Shown in pieces: positions 6,666 through 15,946 of a stretch of 44,667 bases of DNA (its first letter is position 1; each line of letters starts with the position of its first letter). The DNA lies in NCBI RefSeq assembly GCF_016863095.1, contig NZ_BOOF01000069.1, positions 1 to 44,667 on the forward strand, in the 5' to 3' direction. A model generated the notes under the pieces. That model ran no database searches. It was not told the DNA's origin and saw only the letters and a program-made list of their open reading frames with translations. Made by a program: the position numbers and the translations under genes. The DNA comes from Microbispora siamensis. Its GTDB lineage: Bacteria; Actinomycetota; Actinomycetes; Streptosporangiales; Streptosporangiaceae.

Positions 6666-7628
6666 TCATGCCGGGAAGGCGTCCGGGTCCACCTCGCTCG
6701 TGGTGGCGTTCCCGCCGAACACCGCGTCGAGGGTGAGCGTCCAGTCCTTCCAGCTCACGCCGCCGCCCGAGTAGAGGGTCCGGAACGTCAGCGGGTCGTC
6801 GAACTTGGAGAAGCCGCAGTTCCTGCTGAAGGCGCGGCTGCTCCTGTCGTAGTCCACGCCGGTGGTGAAGTAGACGCGGTAGGTGCCGTCCTTGATGTTC
6901 GCGACCTTCGTGCTCGACCGCTTGCGCACGTAGAAGCTGACCGCCTTGCGCCCTCCGCGCACGAGCGTCACCACGCCGTCCTGCGCGCCGCCGTTCTGCA
7001 CGGTCAGGCTGCTCCGGCCGCCCCGGATCGCCGACAGCAGCATCGTGCCGTTGCCGAGGCGGCGGGCGCGCTGGGCCGGCGGCTTGATCTGGACCACCGG
7101 ATAGTCTCCGGCCTTCGCCAGGTCGCCTCCGGACGCCCTGAGGGCCTTGAACTCGCCCGACCGGCCGAGCCTGGCCAGCACGGCCGTCCCGTTGCACAGG
7201 GCGTGCGACGTCACGTCCTCGTCCAGCGCGCCGAGCCTGCCGTTCAGGCCGCGCAGCGCCGCGACGTAGTCGGCGTGCTCGGGGGCGACGTCAGCGGGAG
7301 GCCGCAGCCCCCCGAGCCGCTCCAGCGCGGATTCCAGGGCGCTTTCCGCCCGGCCGATGCGCTGGTGAAGCGACCGGAAGGTCCGCGCCTTGGCGATGGC
7401 GGCGAGCGTCGTGCGGGCGGGGCGGCCGGCGGCGTCGAGCGCGCTCCGGTACGCCTCCGGGGTCAGCGCCGGCGGGCCGGAGGAGGCGGACGGCGCCGCC
7501 TCATCGCCGGAGGCGGCCTTTCCCGATCCACCGGACGACGCCGTGCAGGCCGCGAGCGTGACGGACGCGGCCAGCACGGCGACGGCGGCGGCTGGGACAG
7601 TGCGCGAGAAGGTCCGGGGGGAGATCAC
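6666..7628 (-). CDS. Secreted lipoprotein of unknown function
   Basis: A protein of about 320 residues with an Arg-containing start, a hydrophobic stretch and the lipobox VTLAAC, so it should be lipid-anchored outside the membrane. A Ser/Gly/Ala linker follows, then a helical region of about 100 residues (ALDAAGRPARTTLAAIAKA and onward). The C-terminal part is beta-rich and includes KVANIKDGTYRVYFTTGVDY, FSRNCGFSKFDD and the acidic end SEVDPDAFPA. I do not recognise a named family. Upstream in-frame starts exist at 7637 (GTG) and 7664 (TTG). The latter TTG is part of a TTGACA that looks like a -35 box, which argues for the shorter start at 7628. It lies 37 bp downstream of the ABC-F gene on the same strand. 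Confidence 0.7.
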   Translation of the reverse strand: MISPRTFSRTVPAAAVAVLAASVTLAACTASSGGSGKAASGDEAAPSASSGPPALTPEAYRSALDAAGRPARTTLAAIAKARTFRSLHQRIGRAESALESALERLGGLRPPADVAPEHADYVAALRGLNGRLGALDEDVTSHALCNGTAVLARLGRSGEFKALRASGGDLAKAGDYPVVQIKPPAQRARRLGNGTMLLSAIRGGRSSLTVQNGGAQDGVVTLVRGGRKAVSFYVRKRSSTKVANIKDGTYRVYFTTGVDYDRSSRAFSRNCGFSKFDDPLTFRTLYSGGGVSWKDWTLTLDAVFGGNATTSEVDPDAFPA

Positions 7629-7665
7629 GCGAAACACTGTCAGCCGGTGAGCGGGCGCTGTCAAT

Positions 7666-9249
<1,584 letters not shown>

Positions 9250-9299
9250 GAGGCGGCTCCGGGTATCCCCAAGGGCGAAATGGTGAACAAACGCATGGA

Positions 9300-9393
9300 G
9301 ACACCGCGGGCACGGGCCGCGAGGCGAGGGTCTGCCTGAGGTCGCTGCGCCGGACCACCGATGGCGGCCGTGGGCGCGGTGTCGGGACCTCAG
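9300..9393 (-). promoter_or_regulatory. Structured leader of the ABC-F gene with interleaved pairings
   Basis: On the minus strand the order is CTGAGGTC (9393-9386), GACACCGC (9383-9376), GACCTCAG (9343-9336) and GCGGTGTC (9307-9300). Segments 1 and 3 are complementary over 8 bp, and so are segments 2 and 4. The 2:4 stem continues inward, with an internal loop and a bulge, to about 18 pairs. The two pairings cross each other, so they must form a pseudoknot or exclude one another. A possible leader reading frame begins at ATG 9296 and overlaps the ABC-F start. Some ABC-F resistance genes are induced by ribosome-mediated attenuation; that this leader works so is inference. Confidence 0.45.
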
Positions 9394-9560
9394 AGCTCCA
9401 AGTGACCCTCCAGGGTGCGGCGGCAGGACGTCCGTCACGATAACGGGGAGCCGAGATGGGACGCCACCGAATTAATCCACCCCCCGCCGGGGCGCCACCT
9501 CAGCCGCCCCTGAAGGTGACAAAAGTCCTACCCCGCTCCAGGAGTTCGGGACCTTGTCGG

Positions 9561-9579
9561 TAAGGTGAACCTGCCCTAA
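9561..9579 (+). promoter_or_regulatory. Upstream iron box (IdeR/DtxR-type)
   Basis: TAAGGTGAACCTGCCCTAA matches the DtxR/IdeR consensus TTAGGTTAGSCTAACCTAA at 14 of 19 positions by eye. It lies immediately before the better box at 9581, with centres 20 bp apart. Confidence 0.55.
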
Positions 9580-9580
9580 C

Positions 9581-9599
9581 TTAGGTAAGGCTTACCGAG
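9581..9599 (+). promoter_or_regulatory. Iron box (IdeR/DtxR-type) before efeU
   Basis: TTAGGTAAGGCTTACCGAG matches the DtxR/IdeR consensus at 15 of 19 positions by eye and sits 15 bp upstream of the efeU start. Such boxes bind the iron-loaded repressor and shut off iron uptake genes when iron is plentiful, which fits the efeUOB operon directly downstream. Confidence 0.85.
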
Positions 9600-9614
9600 C
9601 GTCCGGAGGACGAT

Positions 9615-10457
9615 GTGTTCGCGAGTTACCTCATCGGCCTTCGCGAGGGCCTTGAGGCCACTCTTGTGGTCTCCATCCTCGTGGCCTTCCTCGTCAAGAG
9701 CGGCCGCCGCGAACGGCTGCCCATGGTCTGGGCCGGCGTCGGCGTGGCCGTCCTCCTCTCCGTCGCGTTCGGCGCGCTGCTGACCTTCACCGCGGCCCAT
9801 CTCGCCACCCAGCAGCAGGAGATGTTCGACGCCGTGACGTCCCTGGCGGCGACCGTCTTCGTCACCTTCATGATCTTCTGGATGCGCACGGCGGCCCGCA
9901 AGATGTCGGGCGAGTTGCGCGAGAAGATGGGCGCGGCCCTGGAACTCGGGGCCACCGCCGTGGTCGTGGTGGCGTTCCTGTCGGTCGCCCGCGAGGGACT
10001 GGAGACCGCCCTGCTGTGGTTCGCCGCCGTCCAGGGCGCGACCAGCAGCGCGAGCCCGCTGATCGGCATCACGCTCGGACTGCTCACCTCGGTCGCGCTG
10101 GGCTGGGGGCTGTACCGCAGCGCCCTGCGGATCAACCTCACCAAGTTCTTCACCTGGACGGGCCTGCTGCTGGTCCTGGTCGCCGCCGGGATCTTCAAGT
10201 ACGGCGTGCACGACCTGCAGGAGTCGGGGCTGGTGCCCGGCCTGAACACCCACGCCTTCGACATCAGCGGCGTGCTCGACCCGAGCGCCTGGTACTCGAC
10301 GCTGCTGAGCGGGATGTTCAACATCACCCCGCAGCCCAGCGTGCTGGAGGCCGTCGCCTGGGTCGCCTACCTGGTTCCCGTCCTCGTCCTGTTCCTGCGG
10401 CCCGCGGCCAAGACGCCGGCGAGCCCCGCTTCCAAGTCTCCCCAGCCCGCTTCCTGA
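9615..10457 (+). CDS. efeU: Iron permease EfeU (FTR1 family)
   Basis: A 280-residue membrane protein with about seven hydrophobic segments. It has two REGLE iron-binding motifs: LREGLEATL at residues 9-17 and AREGLETALL about 120 residues further on. This is the diagnostic feature of the FTR1/EfeU permeases, which move iron across the cytoplasmic membrane. The GTG start at 9615 is preceded by CCGGAGGA at ideal spacing. It is the first gene of efeUOB, 15 bp before efeO, and stands behind two iron boxes. Length matches the family, and the C-terminus is a short Pro/Ala/Ser-rich tail. Confidence 0.95.
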   Translation: MFASYLIGLREGLEATLVVSILVAFLVKSGRRERLPMVWAGVGVAVLLSVAFGALLTFTAAHLATQQQEMFDAVTSLAATVFVTFMIFWMRTAARKMSGELREKMGAALELGATAVVVVAFLSVAREGLETALLWFAAVQGATSSASPLIGITLGLLTSVALGWGLYRSALRINLTKFFTWTGLLLVLVAAGIFKYGVHDLQESGLVPGLNTHAFDISGVLDPSAWYSTLLSGMFNITPQPSVLEAVAWVAYLVPVLVLFLRPAAKTPASPASKSPQPAS

Positions 10458-10472
10458 CCGGAGTCCACCGAC

Positions 10473-11609
10473 ATGCGCACCCCCACCGTCCTGGCCGCCG
10501 CGGCGCTGGCCCTCGCCGGTCTCACCGCCTGCTCGTCCACGGGCTCCGGCACCACGACCGAGGCGGCCGCGACCGGCGACGGGAAGATCACCGTGGCCGC
10601 CACCGACACCGAGTGCAAGGTGGCGAAGTCCGACCTGGCCGCCGGCACCTCGACCTTCTCGATCACCAACAACGGCACGAAGGTCACCGAGTTCTACGTG
10701 TACGCGGCGGGCGACCGGGTCATGGGCGAGGTCGAGAACATCGTGCCCGGCCTGACCCGCGAGGTCGTGGTGGAACTCCCCCCGGGCGTGTACGAGACCG
10801 CCTGCAAGCCCGGGATGACCGGCAAGGGCATCCGCGGCCCCCTCAAGGTCAGCGGCGAGCACAAGCCTCTCACCGGCGACGCCAAGCTCGCCGAGGCCGT
10901 GGCCAGCTACAAGCGCTACATCAAGAGCCAGTCCGACACCCTGCTCGACAAGACCAAGGAGTTCACCGAGGCGGTCAAGGCCGGCGACGTGGCCAAGGCC
11001 AAGGAGCTCTACCCGGTCGCCCGCACCTACTGGGAGCGGATCGAGCCGGTCGCCGAGGTCTTCGGCGACCTCGACCCGGCCATCGACGCGCGGGAGAACG
11101 ACGTGGCCGACGGCGAGGAGTGGACCGGCTTCCACCGCATCGAGAAGGACCTGTGGGTCAAGAAGGACGTCGGCGGCGACGGCCCGATCGCCGACAAGCT
11201 GATGACCGACGTGAACACGATCGTGACGAAGTCCGCGACGGTCGAGCTCTCCCCCGTGCAGCTCGCCAACGGCGCCAAGGGACTGCTCGACGAGGTCGCC
11301 ACCGGCAAGATCACCGGTGAGGAGGACCGCTACTCGCACACGGACCTGTGGGACTTCGACGCCAACCTGCAGGGCTCGAAGGCCGCCGTCCAGGCGCTGC
11401 GGCCGGTGCTCGAGGAGCGCGACGCCGAGCTGGTGAAGACGCTCGACGCGAAGTTCGCCGACGCCGAGAACGCCCTCGCCGCCCACCGCAGCGGCGACGG
11501 CTGGAAGCTGCACACGGACCTGTCCAAGGACGACCTCAAGGCGCTGTCCGACGCGATCAACGCCCTGGCCGAGCCGATCAGCAAGGTGGCCTCGGTGGTG
11601 GCCCGATGA
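10473..11609 (+). CDS. efeO: Iron-binding lipoprotein EfeO (cupredoxin plus M75 domain)
   Basis: This 378-residue exported protein has a lipobox-type signal (ALAGLTACSS). An N-terminal cupredoxin-like domain (about 35-135) contains TECKVAKSDLAAGTSTFSI and the ETACKPGMTG turn. A helical M75-peptidase-like domain (imelysin fold) carries the HxxE metal motif His221-x-x-Glu224 in GFHRIEKDLW. EfeO collects iron outside the membrane and works with EfeB and the permease EfeU. Its stop overlaps the efeB start by four bases (ATGA at 11606-11609), so the two are translationally coupled. The predicted lipid anchor fits a Gram-positive version of the normally periplasmic protein. Confidence 0.93.
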   Translation: MRTPTVLAAAALALAGLTACSSTGSGTTTEAAATGDGKITVAATDTECKVAKSDLAAGTSTFSITNNGTKVTEFYVYAAGDRVMGEVENIVPGLTREVVVELPPGVYETACKPGMTGKGIRGPLKVSGEHKPLTGDAKLAEAVASYKRYIKSQSDTLLDKTKEFTEAVKAGDVAKAKELYPVARTYWERIEPVAEVFGDLDPAIDARENDVADGEEWTGFHRIEKDLWVKKDVGGDGPIADKLMTDVNTIVTKSATVELSPVQLANGAKGLLDEVATGKITGEEDRYSHTDLWDFDANLQGSKAAVQALRPVLEERDAELVKTLDAKFADAENALAAHRSGDGWKLHTDLSKDDLKALSDAINALAEPISKVASVVAR

Positions 11610-12856
11610 GTGAAGGCATCAGCCGCAGGCGGCTGTTCGGACTCGGCGCGGCGAGCGTGGCCGCCGTCGGGGCCGGCGCCGTCGTCACCCGGTCGTTCGC
11701 GGAGGAGCCGGTCGCCCACGCGGCCTCCAGCTCCGACCCCGTGCCCTTCTACGGTCCGCACCAGGCGGGCGTCACCACGCCCGCCCAGGACCGGCTGCAC
11801 TTCGTGGCGTTCGACGTGATCACGAAGAAGAAGGCCGAACTGGTGGAGCTGCTCCAGGAGTGGACCGCCGCCGCGGCCCGGATGACCCAGGGCAAGGACG
11901 CCGGCACGTTCGGCGCCGTGGGCGGGGCGCCCGAGGCGCCGCCGGACGACACCGGCGAGGCGCTCGGTCTGCCCCCCTCCGGCCTGACGCTGACCATCGG
12001 CTTCGGCCCGTCGCTGTTCGACGAGCGGTTCGGCCTCGCCGACCGCAGGCCGCCCGCGCTGGCCGACCTGCCCGCCTTCCCCGGCGAGGACCTGCAGCCC
12101 GGGATCTCCGGCGGGGACATCTGCGTGCAGGCGTGCGCGCACGACCCGCAGGTGGCGGTGCACGCCATCCGCAACCTCGCCAGGATCGGCTTCGGCAAGG
12201 TCTCCGTCCGCTACTCGCAGCTCGGGTTCGGGCGCACCTCGTCCACCTCGCGGGCGCAGGCGACGCCGCGCAACCTCATGGGCTTCAAGGACGGCACCAA
12301 CAACCTCAAGCTCGAGGACACCGCCATGCTGCGCGACCACCTGTGGGCCGCGTCCGGCGACGGCCCGGCCTGGATGAACGGCGGCACCTACCTGGTGACC
12401 CGCAAAATCCGGATGCACATCGAGACCTGGGACCGCGCCCCGCTGGCCGAGCAGGAGGCCATCTTCGGCCGCGACAAGGGCAAGGGAGCTCCGCTCACCG
12501 GGCACGGGGAGTTCGACGCGCCGGACTTCGCCAAGAAGGGCCCGGACGGCACGCCGGTGATCGCCGACAACGCGCACGTACGGCTCGCGCACCCCGACGC
12601 CCACGGCGGCGCGCGGCTGCTGCGGCGCGGCTACAACTACGTGGACGGCTCCGACGGCCTCGGGCGGCTCGACGCCGGTCTGTTCTTCATGGCCTACCAG
12701 CGTGACCCCCGCAAGCAGTTCGTCCCCATCCAGCGGATGCTGTCCCAGAAGGACGCGCTGAACGAGTACATCAAGCACGTCTCCAGCGGCCTGTTCGCCT
12801 GCCCGCCCGGGGTGGTCGACGGCGGCGACTACTGGGGCCGCACGCTGTTCGCCTGA
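11606..12856 (+). CDS. efeB: Tat-exported DyP-type haem peroxidase EfeB
   Basis: The 416-residue protein begins with a twin-arginine signal (SRRRLFGLGAASVAAVGAGA, residues 6-25), so the folded haem enzyme leaves through Tat. DyP features are the GFKDGTNN motif with catalytic Asp229, the predicted proximal haem ligand His324 in NAHVRLAHP, and the Arg-rich block LRRGYNY around residue 341. EfeB belongs to the EfeUOB iron system, where it is proposed to oxidise ferrous iron or act on haem. It is the last gene of the operon and overlaps efeO by four bases. No hairpin follows before the Rrf2 operator 22 bp later. Confidence 0.95.
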   Translation: MSEGISRRRLFGLGAASVAAVGAGAVVTRSFAEEPVAHAASSSDPVPFYGPHQAGVTTPAQDRLHFVAFDVITKKKAELVELLQEWTAAAARMTQGKDAGTFGAVGGAPEAPPDDTGEALGLPPSGLTLTIGFGPSLFDERFGLADRRPPALADLPAFPGEDLQPGISGGDICVQACAHDPQVAVHAIRNLARIGFGKVSVRYSQLGFGRTSSTSRAQATPRNLMGFKDGTNNLKLEDTAMLRDHLWAASGDGPAWMNGGTYLVTRKIRMHIETWDRAPLAEQEAIFGRDKGKGAPLTGHGEFDAPDFAKKGPDGTPVIADNAHVRLAHPDAHGGARLLRRGYNYVDGSDGLGRLDAGLFFMAYQRDPRKQFVPIQRMLSQKDALNEYIKHVSSGLFACPPGVVDGGDYWGRTLFA

Positions 12857-12878
12857 CGCCCCCGCCTCCTCCGCGACA

Positions 12879-12903
12879 AACCGGGACGTGTATAGTCCCG
12901 GTT
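12879..12903. promoter_or_regulatory. Operator 1: 9-7-9 inverted repeat before the Rrf2 gene
   Basis: AACCGGGAC, seven spacer bases (GTGTATA) and GTCCCGGTT form a perfect inverted repeat that ends one base before the ATG of the Rrf2-family regulator. The position suggests that the regulator represses itself. A near-identical copy lies at 13419-13443 at the start of the adjoining MFS gene. Confidence 0.8.
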
Positions 12904-13380
12904 ATGCGGATGGGCGAGGGCGTCGAGTGGGGGCTGCACTGCTGCGTGACTCTGGGCTGGCTCGACGACCAGGCCCCCGTGTCGATCCGCCGCCTGGCCG
13001 CCTGGTTCGACCTGCCGCAGGAGTACCTGAAGAAGCGGCTGCAGCCACTCGCCCGCGCCGGGATCCTCACCTCCACTCCCGGCGTCCGGGGTGGCTGGTC
13101 GCTCGCCCGCCCACCCGAGCGGATCACGGTGATGGACGTCGTCACCGCCGTGGAGGGGCCGCTCGAGGCGTTCCGCTGCACGGAGATCCGCAAGCGCGGA
13201 GTGAGCGGGCGTGACGCCGGCGCCGAGTTCGACCGGCCCTGCGGCATCTCCAGCCTGATGCGCCGGGCCGAGCTGGCATGGCGGCGCGAACTGGCCGGAC
13301 GTACGATCGCCGACCTGATGGAGCAGGCCCCCGCGGGCGCGGCGCGGACCCGCCGCAACTACGGGCGCATGACCGACTGA
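12904..13380 (+). CDS. Rrf2-family transcriptional repressor
   Basis: A 158-residue winged-helix regulator. The segment VSIRRLAAWFDLPQEYLKKRLQPLARAGILTS is the helix-turn-helix, followed by the wing GVRGGWSLARPPERITVMDVV, both typical of Rrf2. The sensing region has only two cysteines (FRCTEIRKRG and DRPCGIS) rather than the three that ligate Fe-S in NsrR/IscR. A Cys-Cys pair near the N-terminus (LHCCV) is unusual. It therefore may sense oxidants or another ligand; this is inference. The ATG abuts the operator at 12879-12903, so transcription and translation starts probably nearly coincide. It lies 30 bp before the MFS exporter it most likely controls. Confidence 0.88.
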   Translation: MRMGEGVEWGLHCCVTLGWLDDQAPVSIRRLAAWFDLPQEYLKKRLQPLARAGILTSTPGVRGGWSLARPPERITVMDVVTAVEGPLEAFRCTEIRKRGVSGRDAGAEFDRPCGISSLMRRAELAWRRELAGRTIADLMEQAPAGAARTRRNYGRMTD

Positions 13381-13410
13381 TTTCCCACCACTTTGGCATG
13401 GAGCATTCTC

Positions 13411-14610
13411 ATGGACAAAACAGGGACGTTGAATGTCCCGGTTAGCGCGGGCGAGGCCGCACCGCGTGGGCTCGGCTCGACCCTCGTGTTGGCCCTCGGG
13501 ACGTTCGCCGTCGGGACCGACGCGTACGTGGTGGCCGGGTTCCTGCCCGCGATGGCGCACTCGCTGCGCGTGACGGAGAGCACCGCCGGGCAGTCGGCGA
13601 CGGCGTTCGCCATCGCCTACGCCGTGCTGTCGCCCGTCCTGGCCACCGCGCTGGCCCGGATGCCGCGCCGCGCCCTGCTGGTCGGCGCCCTGGCCGTGCT
13701 CGCCCTGGCCAACCTCGCCTCGGCGCTGGCGCCGAGCTTCGCCGTGCTGATGATCACGCGGGTCCTGGCCGCGTCCGGAGCCGCGGCGTTCACCCCGAAC
13801 GCGGGCGCGGTGGCCGCGTCGCTGGTCGCACCCGCGCAGCGGGCCCGGGCGCTGGCCGTGGTGGTCGGCGGGCTCACCGTCGCCACCGCCCTCGGCGTGC
13901 CCCTCGGCAACCTGGCCGGGAAGATCCTCGACTGGCGCGCGGCGCTCGGCCTGGTCGCGGCGCTGTGCGCGGTCTGCGCGCTGGGCGTGTTCGCCGCGAT
14001 GCCCGCGTTGCCCGGCAACCCGCGCATCCCGCTGCGGGAGCGGCTGGCGGCGCTGCGGCAGCCCGGGGTGGTCGCGGTGCTGCCACTGACCGTGCTCGGC
14101 CTGGCCGCAAGCTATGGGCTCTACGCCTTCGCCGTTCCCGTGATGCGCGCGCTCGGGGCCGGAGCGCCGGCGGAGACCTGGCTGCTGTTCCTGTACGGCG
14201 TCGGCGCGGTCGCGGGCAACCTGGTGGCGGGCGCCATGGTGGACCGGCACGGGCCCATCCCCGTGCAGACCGCCGGGTTCTCCCTGCTGACCGCGACGCT
14301 GGCCGTCTCCGCCTGGGCGGCCTGGGCGGGCGCGCACTGGCTGCCGCTGACCGCCGTGCTGATGGCGGCCTGGGGCGCCGCGACCTGGTTCCAGACCCCG
14401 GCGCAGCAGGTCCGGCTGATCAACGCCGCGCCCCGGGAGACCGCCGTGGTCGTCGGCCTGAACTCCTCGGCCCTGTACGCCGGGATCGGGCTCGGCACGG
14501 CGCTGGGCGGCACGCTGCTTCCGGTCGGCCCGCCCGTGGCGCTCGCCGTCTGCGCGGGGCTTGCCCTGATGTGCCTGCCCTACCTGGCCGCCACCCGCCG
14601 GTACCGCTGA
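13411..14610 (+). CDS. MFS exporter of the DHA1 (AraJ/CmlR-like) type
   Basis: The 399-residue protein has twelve hydrophobic segments. It shows the family features GTDAYVVAGFLPAMAHSL in helix 1, ARMPRRALL between helices 2 and 3, and NAGAVAASLVAPAQRARALAVVVGG around helices 4-5. DHA1 carriers use the proton gradient to expel drugs or sugars; the substrate here is unknown. ATG 13411 has GGAG seven bases upstream; a TTG at 13393 would be an alternative. Oddly, the second Rrf2-type operator (13419-13443) overlaps codons 3-11, so bound repressor would block elongation or an internal promoter. The gene forms a regulator-exporter pair with the Rrf2 gene. Confidence 0.88.
   Translation: MDKTGTLNVPVSAGEAAPRGLGSTLVLALGTFAVGTDAYVVAGFLPAMAHSLRVTESTAGQSATAFAIAYAVLSPVLATALARMPRRALLVGALAVLALANLASALAPSFAVLMITRVLAASGAAAFTPNAGAVAASLVAPAQRARALAVVVGGLTVATALGVPLGNLAGKILDWRAALGLVAALCAVCALGVFAAMPALPGNPRIPLRERLAALRQPGVVAVLPLTVLGLAASYGLYAFAVPVMRALGAGAPAETWLLFLYGVGAVAGNLVAGAMVDRHGPIPVQTAGFSLLTATLAVSAWAAWAGAHWLPLTAVLMAAWGAATWFQTPAQQVRLINAAPRETAVVVGLNSSALYAGIGLGTALGGTLLPVGPPVALAVCAGLALMCLPYLAATRRYR
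13419..13443. promoter_or_regulatory. Operator 2: same inverted repeat inside the MFS gene start
   Basis: AACAGGGAC, seven spacer bases (GTTGAAT) and GTCCCGGTT repeat the 12879-12903 operator with one arm mismatch, while the spacer differs. It lies at nucleotides 9-33 of the MFS reading frame. Conserved arms with diverged spacers are what two sites for one dimeric repressor would look like. Confidence 0.75.
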
Positions 14611-14800
14611 AGCCCCTCGATCGACAAAAGGTGATATAGCGGTATTCTTGGCCTTAAATCGCCGCCAACCCCATTTATTACTGCACAATGAACATTTCCT
14701 GAATTCTCGGTCGCACCCTTCTCCTCTCGCTCGCCCAATCCCTCTATCTCCCATAATCCGGAATACGGGGATCAGGGCCACGGGGCGAAGGAAAGCATGA
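14611..14800 (+). promoter_or_regulatory. AT-richer intergenic region before the TelA cluster
   Basis: This 190-bp gap is clearly poorer in G+C than its surroundings (for example the stretch around 14631-14690) and must hold the promoter of the four-gene cluster. I cannot identify -35 and -10 boxes with confidence. A ribosome site GAAGGAAAG lies shortly before the start at 14801. No inverted repeat or small gene stands out. Confidence 0.4.
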
Positions 14801-15916
14801 ATGAAACGTTGGATCGGGGTCGGGCTGGCGCTGGTGCTGGGCGCCGTCGTCGTCCTCGCCCTCGTGCTGGGCAACGGCGAGGACGGCAGCGGCGGTGAGC
14901 AGCGGACGCTCACCACGGTCCGCGGTGTGATCGGTTCGGAGAAGAAACCCTTTTTCGACGATCCCGCCGTGAGGGCGGCGTTCGCCAGGCACGGACTGCG
15001 GGTGGAGGTCGACACCGCGGGATCCCGCGAAATCGCGACCACGGTGGACCTGCGCCCGTACGACTTCGCCTTTCCCTCGAGCGTCCCGGCCGCCGAGAAG
15101 ATCAGGCAGGCGCACAAGATCGCGCGGACGTACTCGCCGTTCTACTCGCCGATGGCGGTCGCGACGTTCCAGCCGATCGTGGACGTGCTCGCGAAGGCGG
15201 GCGTGGTCCACGACTCGGGCGCGGGCTACCAGGTCCTCGACCTGCGCAGGTTCCTCGATCTCGTCGCCAAGGGCACCCGCTGGGACGCGCTGCCGGGCAA
15301 CGCCTCCTACCGGGCGCGCAAGCGGGTCCTGCTCACCACCACGGACGTCCGCACGTCGAACTCGGCCGCCATGTACCTCGCGGCGACCAGCTACGTGGCC
15401 AACGGCGACGACGTCGTGACCTCGCGGGCGCAGGTCGCCGAGGTGGCGCGCACGGTCGCCCCGCTGTTCCTCGACCAGGGCTACTCGGAGTCCTCCACCG
15501 AGGCGCCCTTCGAGGACTACCTCGCGCTGGGGATCGGCAAGACGCCGATGGTGGTGATCTACGAGGCGCAGTACGCCGCGCGGCTGTTCGCGGGCGGCGG
15601 GGCGATCCGGCCCGACATGCGGCTGATCTACCCCGCGCCGACCGTGCTCAGCAAGCACACGCTCGTCCCGCTCACGGACCGGGCCGCGGAGGTCGGGCGG
15701 CTGCTGCAGGAGGATCCGGAGTTCGCCCGTCTCGCCGCCAGGTACGGCTTCCGCACCGCCGACCCCAAGGTCTTCGCGGACCTGGTGGCCACGACCAAGG
15801 CGCCGGTGCCCGCGAGCCTCGTCGACGTCGTCGAACCGCCCGCCTACGACCGGCTGGAAGAGCTCATCTCGACTGTCGAGCAGCGCTACCTGGCCGGTGC
15901 GAAGCCGTCGTCCTGA
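14801..15916 (+). CDS. Membrane-anchored solute-binding-protein-like protein
   Basis: The 371-residue protein has one N-terminal hydrophobic segment (residues 4-24) with no lipobox cysteine, so it is probably anchored with the bulk outside. The rest looks like a type 2 periplasmic binding fold: VRGVIGSEKKPFFDDPAVRAAFARHGL, LRPYDFAFPSS, TTDVRTSNSAAMYLA and GKTPMVVIYEAQYAA. These recall extracellular anion-binding proteins. It opens a four-gene run, with TelA 30 bp downstream. No transporter genes are adjacent, so the domain more likely senses or scaffolds than feeds an importer. That role is inference. Confidence 0.72.
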   Translation: MKRWIGVGLALVLGAVVVLALVLGNGEDGSGGEQRTLTTVRGVIGSEKKPFFDDPAVRAAFARHGLRVEVDTAGSREIATTVDLRPYDFAFPSSVPAAEKIRQAHKIARTYSPFYSPMAVATFQPIVDVLAKAGVVHDSGAGYQVLDLRRFLDLVAKGTRWDALPGNASYRARKRVLLTTTDVRTSNSAAMYLAATSYVANGDDVVTSRAQVAEVARTVAPLFLDQGYSESSTEAPFEDYLALGIGKTPMVVIYEAQYAARLFAGGGAIRPDMRLIYPAPTVLSKHTLVPLTDRAAEVGRLLQEDPEFARLAARYGFRTADPKVFADLVATTKAPVPASLVDVVEPPAYDRLEELISTVEQRYLAGAKPSS

Positions 15917-15946
15917 CCCCCCTTCGTCCAGGAAGAGAGGACACCC

